A DNA stretch of 5,765 nucleotides, from positions 1-5,765 of the forward strand of contig JACVJB010000078.1 in assembly GCA_015711775.1 (NCBI GenBank). Direction: 5' to 3'. Below the pieces are notes generated by a model. The model was given only the letters and a program-made list of their open reading frames with translations. It was not told the origin of the DNA and ran no database searches. Position numbers and translations under genes: made by a program. Positions 1 to 5,765 of the stretch are shown piece by piece (within the stretch, counting starts at the first letter, position 1; each line of letters opens with the position of its first letter). The DNA comes from Actinomycetota bacterium. Its GTDB lineage: Bacteria > Actinomycetota > Humimicrobiia > Humimicrobiales > Humimicrobiaceae.

Positions 1-1
1 A

Positions 2-166
2 ATTAAAACCATTGAAATAAAAGAAATAAAAGAGCAACAAGCACCAACAACTAATAAAATTAAAATACGCTACAAAGATAAGTTTGAATTTGAAAAACTT
101 GAAAAGGAAATACCGGAGTTAGAAAAAAAGAAGAGCGAAATAACTAAAAAACTTGAAAAAATTATA
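2..166 (+). other. ABC-F ATPase C-terminal coiled-coil remnant (domain segment)
   Basis: Codons 1 to ~55 of the first frame are Lys/Glu-rich. They include FEFEKLEKEIPELEKK after a KIRYKDK lead-in (residues 19-44). This pattern (K-x-K/R-x-[FY]-K-[ED]-K-x-E-[FY]-E-x-LEK-[ED]-I-x-x-LE) is typical of the linker and C-terminal coiled coil of ABC-F family ATPases. In ABC-F proteins this arm usually continues for roughly another 40 residues to a W-x-E-L-S-type end. Here it breaks off and runs straight into the cupin sequence at about 160-187. It may be the truncated tail of a neighbouring ABC-F gene joined to the cupin gene by deletion, or an assembly chimera. The assignment rests on remembered family pattern, not on an alignment. 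Confidence 0.62.
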
Positions 167-1318
167 GAGCAGAATAATGGCATAATTAAGCTTAAGCCTG
201 CATGGGTTGCAAGAGATTTTCTGCCACCTGGCAAAAGACTTGGATTAAAAGATGAAGAATATGATGTTGGCAAAAGAGGTTTTATTTCAGAAAGATGGCT
301 TGGATCTGTTACAAAGGCAGATAATGCTGTCGGTCCCGAAGATGAGGGGCTTTCATATATTGATACCGGTTCTGATATTGATATAACATTAAAAAAAGCT
401 GTTGAAATACTGCCGGAACTTATACTGGGAAGCAAATACGCTAAAGCTCATAAAGGTCTTGGAAGGCTTGTAAAGATTTATGATTTTAATGCAAGAATCC
501 CCTTTCATATACACCAGATGAAAAAGGATGCAAAACTGGTTGGCTGCAATTCAAAAGATGAGGCTTATTATTTTCTTGATGATGCGCCACTGGGACCGCA
601 CCCTGAAACTTTTTTTGGCGTTCATCCGTATATAACTGAGCAGAAAAAATATGATATTCTGCTGCCATATCTTAAAGAATGGAAAGATGATCTGATATTA
701 AGGCATTCAAGAGCATATCTGAATGTGCCTGGTGAAGGATTTTTCCTGCCATCCGGAATACTCCATGCTCCCGGCACGGCCCTGACGCTTGAGCTTCAGG
801 AGGATTCTGATGTTTTTGCAATGCTTCAGGCATTAAATGCAGGAAAAATAATATCAAAAGACCTTCTTTTTAAAGATGTAAGAAAACAGGATCAGGAAAA
901 ATACGGTGAAAAAATAATACTCGGCCAGATTGACTGGAAAGCCTGTGGAGATCCTTATTTTTATGAAAAACATCATCTTAAAAGCATACTAATTAATGAA
1001 AATGTTCAGGATGGCGCAAAAGAATATTGGATATATTACAATACAGAAAAATTTTCAGGAAAAAAACTGATAATAGAACCCGGAAAGTCCTTTACTGCAA
1101 AAGAAAATGGAGTGTTTAATCTCTTTATCTGGAAAGGAAAAGCTAATTTTGACGGATTTGACATTGAGGCGGGAAAATTTGGATATGATGAGCTGCTGAT
1201 AACCCACGACAGTGCAATAAAACCCTTGACAGTAAAGAATACAGGCACCACTGAGATGATGCTTTTTAAGTTCTTTGGCCCTGATATAAATACTGATGTC
1301 CCATATATTAATTTTTAA
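2..1318 (+). CDS. Phosphomannose-isomerase-like bicupin protein, 5'-partial and fused in frame to an ABC-F C-terminal segment
   Basis: The frame is open from the left edge to TAA at 1316-1318 (438 codons, counted from position 2) and has no in-frame ATG, GTG or TTG before 518. ATG 518 is not a credible start. It directly follows the metal-site motif FHIHQ (H169, H171), and conserved-looking sequence such as KLKPAW (63-68) and WLGSVTKADN (99-108) lies upstream of it. The cupin protein proper begins near residue 61 (about position 182). In the first cupin barrel, HIHQ, E187 in DEAYYF and H255 in SGILHAPG, followed by LELQEDSD, mirror the zinc ligands and EIQQxSD segment of class I mannose-6-phosphate isomerases. 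A second, degenerate cupin fold covers about 337-424. A cytoplasmic sugar or sugar-phosphate isomerase role is likely by family, but the substrate is unknown. Residues 1 to ~55 resemble an unrelated ABC-F protein. The next gene starts 19 bases downstream, so this is probably the first visible gene of the operon. Confidence 0.82.
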   Translation: MKTIEIKEIKEQQAPTTNKIKIRYKDKFEFEKLEKEIPELEKKKSEITKKLEKIIEQNNGIIKLKPAWVARDFLPPGKRLGLKDEEYDVGKRGFISERWLGSVTKADNAVGPEDEGLSYIDTGSDIDITLKKAVEILPELILGSKYAKAHKGLGRLVKIYDFNARIPFHIHQMKKDAKLVGCNSKDEAYYFLDDAPLGPHPETFFGVHPYITEQKKYDILLPYLKEWKDDLILRHSRAYLNVPGEGFFLPSGILHAPGTALTLELQEDSDVFAMLQALNAGKIISKDLLFKDVRKQDQEKYGEKIILGQIDWKACGDPYFYEKHHLKSILINENVQDGAKEYWIYYNTEKFSGKKLIIEPGKSFTAKENGVFNLFIWKGKANFDGFDIEAGKFGYDELLITHDSAIKPLTVKNTGTTEMMLFKFFGPDINTDVPYINF

Positions 1319-1324
1319 CTATTG

Positions 1325-1331
1325 AAAGGAG
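1325..1331 (+). promoter_or_regulatory. Ribosome binding site AAAGGAG
   Basis: AAAGGAG ends six bases before ATG 1338. It fixes the start of the TIM-barrel isomerase gene within the 19-base gap after the cupin stop codon. Confidence 0.85.
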
Positions 1332-1337
1332 ACAGAA

Positions 1338-2225
1338 ATGGCAAAAAAATCATCTATAGGGGGATGGGCCTATATCTGGGGCGGCTATTCCGAAGCTCCA
1401 GTGGCTCTTGAAGATGTTGTGAAAAAACTTTCTGAGCTTGGATTTGACGGAATTGAGATGGCAGCATTTCCTCCACACTTGGAGCCTAACACCAGGGAAA
1501 AAAGACTTGAAGTAAAGAAGCTTTTAGACAGTTATAATCTTAAAATATCGGGACTTGCCGCTCCATTTCCGTCACCTGCAACTTCTGAAGAAAAGGATTA
1601 TATTGCTGCAGTAAAAGGCAATCTTGAAATTTGCACTGACATGGATATCCCAAAATTAAGAGTTGATACAGTTGATCCGCCAACAGCAATACCAGGAGGC
1701 ATGGATTATGAGACATGTTTTGCAAAAATTGCAGATGTGTGGAAAAAATCAGCAGATATTTGTGCGGCTCAGGGAGTTAAGCTTATATGGGAATTTGAAC
1801 CGGGGTTTTTATTTAACAAACCTAGTGAAGTTATGAGAATGGTATATAAGGTTGACCATCCTAATTTCTCAATACTTTTTGATTCATGCCATGCCTATAT
1901 GTGCTCAGTGCTTGCGTCAAGGCAAATGGGCAGTAAAGAAACACTTCCAAAGGGAGTTGTTCAGTTTGCCCATATGCTTACAGGTAAAATCGGCCACATA
2001 CATTTAATTGATTCAGACGGCACGCTTCACGGTGATGAAACAAGCACTCACGCGCCTCTGGGTACAGGCCTGCTTAATTTTGATGAAATAATGCCGGCAA
2101 TACTTGATGCAGGCTATGATGATCAGTGGTGGGCTATTGACTTATGTTTCTGGCCAAAAGCACTGGAAGCTACTGCAGGCTGCAAGACATTTCTTGATGA
2201 CCTGATTAAAAAATACGGGGAGTAA
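1338..2225 (+). CDS. Sugar phosphate isomerase/epimerase, TIM-barrel (xylose isomerase-like / AP endonuclease 2 superfamily)
   Basis: This 295-residue protein has the usual length for single-domain sugar isomerase/epimerase TIM barrels. Successive strands carry FDGIEM (E40), VKLIWEFEP (E152/E154 at the end of strand 5), SILFDSCHAY (D182, H185, strand 6), IGHIHLID (H220/H222, D225, strand 7) and QWWAIDLCFWP (D268, strand 8). These match the E-D-H-E/D divalent-metal site of the family, with Asp where many 3-epimerases have Glu in strand 8. By family it interconverts an aldose and ketose, or epimerises a ketose, possibly phosphorylated, in the cytoplasm. There is no signal peptide or membrane segment. 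The start is set by AAAGGAG six bases upstream. It lies between the cupin gene (19 bases) and the alcohol dehydrogenase gene (31 bases), presumably on one transcript. The substrate is not readable. Some members of this fold act as dehydratases or hydrolases on oxidised sugars, so an isomerase activity is inferred. Confidence 0.88.
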   Translation: MAKKSSIGGWAYIWGGYSEAPVALEDVVKKLSELGFDGIEMAAFPPHLEPNTREKRLEVKKLLDSYNLKISGLAAPFPSPATSEEKDYIAAVKGNLEICTDMDIPKLRVDTVDPPTAIPGGMDYETCFAKIADVWKKSADICAAQGVKLIWEFEPGFLFNKPSEVMRMVYKVDHPNFSILFDSCHAYMCSVLASRQMGSKETLPKGVVQFAHMLTGKIGHIHLIDSDGTLHGDETSTHAPLGTGLLNFDEIMPAILDAGYDDQWWAIDLCFWPKALEATAGCKTFLDDLIKKYGE

Positions 2226-2244
2226 AAATTATATTTTTAATTTC

Positions 2245-2251
2245 AAGGAGG
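2245..2251 (+). promoter_or_regulatory. Ribosome binding site AAGGAGG deciding a GTG start
   Basis: A full-consensus AAGGAGG sits five bases before GTG 2257. An in-frame ATG at 2269 would be 17 bases away, which is too far for this site. GTG is therefore preferred as the start of the dehydrogenase gene, adding four residues. Confidence 0.8.
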
Positions 2252-2256
2252 AAAAA

Positions 2257-3339
2257 GTGAAAGGTAAAATGAAGGCACAGGTTTTTTATGAAGCTGAAAA
2301 AATGAAGCTGGAAGAAATACCTGTTCCTGAAGTAGGCCCCATAGATGTTCTTGTAAAAGTAAAGAAAGTCGGTATTTGCGGTTCAGATATATCTTATTAT
2401 TACGGGCTGTCTCCTGTAGGCACTGCAACAGGAAAAGGTCCGTTAGTGCTTGGACATGAGTTTACAGGGGAAGTTGTGGAAGTTGGCGATGTTCCTGCTA
2501 TGCTTGGACTCTTTTCTCCCGGGGATCGTGTTGTGGTAAATCCGGTGCAGAACTGCAATGCATGTTTTTCGTGCGCTGAAGGAAAGACTCATATGTGCGA
2601 AAAACTTAATGTTCCCGGAGTTACTGTAAATGGAGGTTTTGCAGAATACTGTGTTTCAAGATACACAGGGCTGTTTAAGCTTCCTGATGCTGTAAGTTAT
2701 GCTGCAGGTGCTTTTACTGAGCCTCTGGCATGTGTTGTAAATGCAATAAAAAAGCTTGAAATAAACCCGGGTGATTTTGTAACTGTTTTTGGTCCGGGTT
2801 CTATGGGGATGATGATGACGCAGATGTGCAAATCAACGGGAGCCGGAAAAGTTGCGCTGGTTGGCGCTTCCAATGACTGGAGGCTTGAACAGGGCAAGAA
2901 AGCGGGTGCGGATTACCTTTTTAACGCTTCACTTAAAAGTTCAAAGTATTATACGCCTGATTTAAAACAGTCAATTGCAGAACTGACCAGGGGCAAACTT
3001 TCAGACAGGGCGCTTGTTCCCACAAGTAATAATTCTGCATTCGAACAGGCAGTCGAAGTTACCGGAAATTGTGGGATTATAATACATTTTGGACTGCCTA
3101 ATGAAGACGATGTTATGAAGATTCCTGCGCTGAGTTTTCATACAATGGATAAAGAAATACGCTCAGCATGGCTTGCTCCTCTTGTGTGGCCTGCTGCAAT
3201 AAGAAGCCTTGAAGAAGGCCTTGTAAAAGTTGAGGAACTTGTTACTGGGAATTTTTCACTTGAGGAAACGGAAAAAGCTATTCAAACCTTAAAGAACAAT
3301 CCAGGAAAACAGCTGAAAATACAGATAACTGTTTCATAG
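2257..3339 (+). CDS. Zinc-dependent MDR alcohol/polyol dehydrogenase
   Basis: This is a 360-residue medium-chain dehydrogenase/reductase of normal family length that oxidises an alcohol or polyol hydroxyl with NAD(P)+. The N-terminal GroES-like domain (about 5-150) carries the catalytic zinc site: C41 in GICGSD, H67-E68 in LGHEF and E155 in TEPLAC. A structural zinc lobe has C100, C103, C106 and C114. The Rossmann domain follows (about 165-300) with GPGSMG at 179-184. At the end of the second strand, where NAD-specific members carry an acidic residue, the sequence is VGASNDWRL (202-210). The lack of Asp/Glu at the usual spot allows NADP use, but this is a weak inference. VGDVPAMLGLFSPGDRV looks slightly longer than usual before GDRV. 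The overall pattern resembles sorbitol/threonine-dehydrogenase-type members. The gene lies between two TIM-barrel genes, consistent with oxidising the same sugar or polyol. It ends in TAG, unlike its TAA neighbours. Confidence 0.93.
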   Translation: MKGKMKAQVFYEAEKMKLEEIPVPEVGPIDVLVKVKKVGICGSDISYYYGLSPVGTATGKGPLVLGHEFTGEVVEVGDVPAMLGLFSPGDRVVVNPVQNCNACFSCAEGKTHMCEKLNVPGVTVNGGFAEYCVSRYTGLFKLPDAVSYAAGAFTEPLACVVNAIKKLEINPGDFVTVFGPGSMGMMMTQMCKSTGAGKVALVGASNDWRLEQGKKAGADYLFNASLKSSKYYTPDLKQSIAELTRGKLSDRALVPTSNNSAFEQAVEVTGNCGIIIHFGLPNEDDVMKIPALSFHTMDKEIRSAWLAPLVWPAAIRSLEEGLVKVEELVTGNFSLEETEKAIQTLKNNPGKQLKIQITVS

Positions 3340-3369
3340 TAAAAAATATAATTTATAAATATACAAAGT

Positions 3370-3373
3370 GAGG
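3370..3373 (+). promoter_or_regulatory. Weak ribosome binding site GAGG
   Basis: GAGG (inside GTGAGG) ends five bases before ATG 3379. It is the weakest SD match among the intact genes with a visible start. The 39-base gap before it is the longest in the operon and almost entirely A/T. Confidence 0.55.
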
Positions 3374-3378
3374 CGCTA

Positions 3379-4500
3379 ATGAAATTACCGGTCACGGACA
3401 CAAGCTATCAGAAAAAAAGATTTAGCAGGGAAGACCTGATAAAACATATGAATTCTTTCAGTCTTAATTTGAAAATATCGGTGGGCTTATGGTATTTTGC
3501 ACCTGGCGGGGGACGGTTTCATGAAGGTTATGCTCAACCTAAGACTATTCCTGAAAGAATAGAAATGGCTGCTGATATGGCAAAATATGGTGTTAAAGCT
3601 GTAGAGGCGCATTATCCCAATGAGGTTAATGAAGAAAACTATTATTTGTACCAGCAGCTTGAAAAAGAAGCAGGAATTGTTTTACAAAGCTGCTATCCTG
3701 CAATTTTTTATCCAAGGGAATATGAATTTGGCTCTCTGTCAAATCCGGTAAAAAAATATAGAGATAAAGCAGTAAAAACTCTTGTCGACTGCCTTAAGTT
3801 TGCTGAAGATAAAAAACTGCACCATGCAGGAATATGGCCGGGAATAGACGGGTATACCTATTCTCTCGGTACCGTTTATTATGAAATGTGGGACAGCTTT
3901 GAGGCTGCTGTGGCCCAGGCTATGGATGAAGTGCCGGGTGTTGCTGTTGCGATAGAGCCAAAACCCTATGAACCTGCTCCAAATAATATATATCGCACAA
4001 CTGCTGACGGTCTTATTGCATGTAGTGATATAGAGGCAAGGCTTCAAAATAAAATAAACCGGGATACTTTATCAAAAGGCATACCGCTTATGGGAATGCA
4101 GCCGGAAATAGGGCACATAAGAATGGGTTTTGAAGACGCGCCATATGCAATAGCAAGATGCACGAGACAGGGGAGGCTTTTTAATACTCACTGGAACAGC
4201 CAGCCGCTTGGCAATTATGACCAGGATTTAAATATAGGTGTTGTTGAGTGGCAACAGGCAGAAGCTATGCTTTACCAGCTTAAAATGACAGGCTATAAAG
4301 AATATTTTGGCATAGATATAAATCCTGAAAGAATGCCTTGCGCTAAAGCAATTGAAATAAACAGCCGTGCATTAAAAATAATGAATGAAAGAATAGATTC
4401 TATGCCTCACGAACAGATAATAGAAGCATATTATGATCCTGAAAACCACAGGGGCGACATTGAGACAATTTTTCTTGATACGCTAAAAAATAAAATTTAA
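3379..4500 (+). CDS. Divergent xylose-isomerase-like TIM-barrel protein
   Basis: This 373-residue protein is close to the ~390 of actinobacterial-type xylose isomerases and keeps much of their active-site plan. It has VGLWYF (35-40, like the FGLWTV strand), VEAHYPNE with H78 where the ring-opening His sits, GIWPGIDG with W153 in place of the WGGREG Trp, IEPKPYEP (E193, K195), QPEIGHIRMG (E243, H246), YDQDLNIG (D281, D283) and GIDINPE (D313). These correspond to Glu181, Lys183, Glu217, His220, Asp255, Asp257 and Asp287 of the Streptomyces-type enzyme. The ligand equivalent to Asp245 appears to be H271 in FNTHWNSQ. By family it would be a two-metal aldose-ketose isomerase in the cytoplasm. The altered site and low overall similarity suggest a substrate other than xylose, or different chemistry. 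No signal peptide is seen. It sits between the MDR and Gfo/Idh/MocA dehydrogenases, 23 bases from the latter. This is distinct from the other TIM-barrel gene, so it is not a recent duplication. Confidence 0.88.
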   Translation: MKLPVTDTSYQKKRFSREDLIKHMNSFSLNLKISVGLWYFAPGGGRFHEGYAQPKTIPERIEMAADMAKYGVKAVEAHYPNEVNEENYYLYQQLEKEAGIVLQSCYPAIFYPREYEFGSLSNPVKKYRDKAVKTLVDCLKFAEDKKLHHAGIWPGIDGYTYSLGTVYYEMWDSFEAAVAQAMDEVPGVAVAIEPKPYEPAPNNIYRTTADGLIACSDIEARLQNKINRDTLSKGIPLMGMQPEIGHIRMGFEDAPYAIARCTRQGRLFNTHWNSQPLGNYDQDLNIGVVEWQQAEAMLYQLKMTGYKEYFGIDINPERMPCAKAIEINSRALKIMNERIDSMPHEQIIEAYYDPENHRGDIETIFLDTLKNKI

Positions 4501-4512
4501 TAATATTTAAGC

Positions 4513-4518
4513 AGGGAG
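4513..4518 (+). promoter_or_regulatory. Ribosome binding site AGGGAG
   Basis: AGGGAG ends five bases before ATG 4524 and supports that start for the Gfo/Idh/MocA gene, 23 bases after the preceding stop codon. Confidence 0.75.
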
Positions 4519-4523
4519 TAGTA

Positions 4524-5639
4524 ATGAGCAATAAACTAAAAGTTGGCGTTGTTGGCCTGGGATTCGGTGCTGATTTTTTGCCTATATACAAGAATCATCC
4601 GCATGCGGAGCTTTATGCCATATGCCAGCGTACGGAAAGCAAACTCAGAGATGCTGCTAAAAAATATGGTGTCGAAAAATTCTGCACAGATTACAGGGAT
4701 CTTCTAAAAATGAAAGAAATTGATGCAATCCATGTTGTCACTCCAGTAGATACTCACACTGACTTAGTTCTTGACTGCCTTAAAGCTGAAAAGCATGTCG
4801 CATGTACCGTACCCATGGGTTTAAGCATTGATGAGTGCTGCAGAATTGTCAAATTAAGAAGAAAAGTAAACAGGGTTTACATGATGATGGAGACCTCGGC
4901 ATATACAAGAGAATTTCTTTATGTTAAAGGCTTAAAGGATGAAGGCAAACTGGGAAAAATACAGTTTTTAAGGGGCTCCCACATGCAGGATATGGAGCAG
5001 TGGGGTCCTCCATGGCCCGGATGGCCTCCATTAAATTATGCTACTCATGCTGTAAGCCCGCTTGCAATACTTGCAGACGCGCCGGTGGAATGGGTTTTTG
5101 GCGCAGGGTCCGGACGAATAAGGGAAAATTATATAAAAAATTACAACAGTCCTTTTGCTGTTGAGTCTATGTTTTTAAAATTTAAAGATGTTGATATTTT
5201 TGGCGAGGTGACACGCTCCCTTTATGATACAGTAAGACAGTATATTGAAAGTTTTGATGTATACGGCCAGAAATTATCTTTTGAATGGAACAGGCTTGAA
5301 AATGAAGATCCTGTTCTTTACCTTGGGGGTGAAGATGCAGAACATATTAAAATACCCGATACAGGAAATATACTCCCGAAAGAAATTTCTGGATTTACAA
5401 AGTCTGAAGAGGTAATGGATGAAGATGAAAAACAGCACCTGTCATTTATACAGGGCTCAGGACATGGAGGTTCCCATCCGCATTTGGTTCATGAATTTAT
5501 AATGGCCTGTGTCCAAAACAGGGACTCGGCAATAGATGCAGAGCGTGCGGCCAACTGGACATGCGCGGGTCTTTCCGGCCATATTTCAGCAATGAAAGGC
5601 GGAGAAAAAATTTATATTCCTGATTTCTGGAATCTGTAA
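4524..5639 (+). CDS. Gfo/Idh/MocA family NAD(P)-dependent oxidoreductase with EKP motif replaced by TVP
   Basis: This 371-residue protein has an N-terminal Rossmann domain (about 4-125): VGVVGLGFGADF with GLGFGA at 11-16, then IDAIHVVTPVDTHTD (66-80). The C-terminal alpha/beta domain carries NYATHAVSPL (171-180), whose H175 fits the catalytic His position. The usual GKHVxxEKP segment reads EKHVACTVPMGLS (89-101), so the Lys normally placed at the active site is Val96. The C-terminal GHGGSHPHLVHEF (313-325) and ANWTCAGLSGH (343-353) segments, as I remember them, mark a subfamily of Gfo/Idh/MocA proteins found in sugar clusters, but I could not verify this. By family it would oxidise or reduce a sugar or cyclitol carbon with NAD(P). 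Missing Lys makes a modified mechanism or a carbonyl-handling role possible. It is cytoplasmic, with no signal peptide. The broken kinase starts one base after its stop codon. Confidence 0.9.
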   Translation: MSNKLKVGVVGLGFGADFLPIYKNHPHAELYAICQRTESKLRDAAKKYGVEKFCTDYRDLLKMKEIDAIHVVTPVDTHTDLVLDCLKAEKHVACTVPMGLSIDECCRIVKLRRKVNRVYMMMETSAYTREFLYVKGLKDEGKLGKIQFLRGSHMQDMEQWGPPWPGWPPLNYATHAVSPLAILADAPVEWVFGAGSGRIRENYIKNYNSPFAVESMFLKFKDVDIFGEVTRSLYDTVRQYIESFDVYGQKLSFEWNRLENEDPVLYLGGEDAEHIKIPDTGNILPKEISGFTKSEEVMDEDEKQHLSFIQGSGHGGSHPHLVHEFIMACVQNRDSAIDAERAANWTCAGLSGHISAMKGGEKIYIPDFWNL

Positions 5640-5640
5640 T

Positions 5641-5765
5641 ATGAGTCTTCTTAGCAAAGATATTGGAACATCCGGATGCAAAGCAATAATTATTTCCAGA
5701 ACAGGAGAGGTTCTATCTTCATAATACAGAGAGTATTCTCTGCTGCATCCGGTTCGGGATGGAGT
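5641..5765 (+). pseudogene. FGGY-family carbohydrate kinase, N-terminal fragment with in-frame stop and frameshift; runs off the right edge
   Basis: ATG 5641 begins MSLLSKDIGTSGCKAIIISR and continues TGEVLSS, with the D-x-G-T-S-x-x-K phosphate-binding start of FGGY kinases (xylulokinase/gluconokinase type). The usual strand is LLGIDIGTSG, so Gly-Ile is replaced by Ser-Lys. TAA at 5722-5724 then stops the frame where family members read S-[SA]-[AY]-x-E-Y. The frame resumes immediately with YREYSLLHP (5725-5751). The following family motif, P-G-W-[SA]-type, appears only in a shifted frame as SGWS (5754-5765), implying one base lost around 5752-5753. The gene starts one base after the Gfo/Idh/MocA stop codon with no clear SD of its own, which suggests translational coupling. 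An intact copy would phosphorylate the pathway's ketose or sugar acid. It may be true decay or sequence error near an assembly end. The rest lies outside the window. Confidence 0.72.

Noticed and set aside
177..179. ATG 177 as a start for the cupin protein
   Set aside because: It is in a different frame and reads ATG GCA TAA, stopping after two codons.
70..435. 121-residue reverse-strand frame over the left end
   Set aside because: It is antisense to the ABC-F/cupin frame, is Ser/Phe-rich as expected from the complement of Lys/Glu-rich coding sequence, and shows no family motif.
518..520. ATG 518 as the true start of the cupin gene
   Set aside because: It lies directly after the FHIHQ metal-site motif. 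Conserved-looking protein sequence continues upstream in frame for over 100 residues, and no SD precedes it.
3347..3352. TATAAT in the 39-base gap as an internal promoter -10 box
   Set aside because: No -35-like hexamer lies 16-18 bases upstream (GATAAC, ATAACT, AGATAA), and the gap is almost all A/T, so a chance match is expected.
3351..3360. Perfect 10-base palindrome ATTTATAAAT as an operator or hairpin
   Set aside because: It is too short and pure A/T in an A/T-rich gap; it makes no stable hairpin and has no second copy elsewhere in the window.
3739..4047. 102-residue reverse-strand frame inside the XI-like gene
   Set aside because: It is a complement shadow of a gene with clear conserved motifs on the + strand; no recognisable protein or promoter context.
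5722..5724. TAA in the kinase read as a sense codon (alternative code or recoding)
   Set aside because: TAA ends four other genes in the window, and a separate frameshift follows 30 bases later, so gene breakage or sequence error explains it better.

Overview
The window is AT-rich and tightly packed, and every gene lies on the + strand. The genes are preceded by good Shine-Dalgarno sequences (AAAGGAG, AAGGAGG, AGGGAG). AGA/AGG arginine and ATA isoleucine codons are frequent. This fits a low-GC anaerobic-type bacterium that uses SD-led translation, such as a spirochaete or clostridial relative. The strong SD sites argue against Bacteroidetes. The phylum cannot be settled from this sequence alone.

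Layout: (1) positions 2-1318 are one open frame that enters from the left edge. Its first ~55 codons look like the C-terminal arm of an ABC-F ATPase, and the rest is a phosphomannose-isomerase-like bicupin protein that has no start codon of its own. (2) 1338-2225 is a TIM-barrel sugar (phosphate) isomerase/epimerase. (3) 2257-3339 is a zinc-dependent MDR alcohol/polyol dehydrogenase with a GTG start. (4) 3379-4500 is a divergent xylose-isomerase-like TIM barrel. (5) 4524-5639 is a Gfo/Idh/MocA oxidoreductase whose usual EKP motif reads TVP. (6) 5641 to the right edge is the start of an FGGY carbohydrate kinase that carries a stop codon and a frameshift within its first 125 bases. The gaps are 19, 31, 39, 23 and 1 bases. 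I see no terminator or convincing promoter in any of them, so this reads as one operon. No stretch longer than 300 bases lacks a gene.

Together the genes look like a catabolic cassette for an unusual sugar or polyol: two oxidoreductases, two aldose-ketose isomerase/epimerase-type TIM barrels, a cupin sugar isomerase-like protein and a sugar kinase. The substrate cannot be read from the sequence. There is no transporter, glycosidase or regulator in view.

Both edges are abnormal: an in-frame gene fusion on the left and a broken kinase on the right. The core from about 190 to 5640 is clean. The edge oddities could be real rearrangement and decay, or assembly/sequence error near contig ends. I saw no RNA genes, CRISPR arrays, insertion sequences or long repeats.
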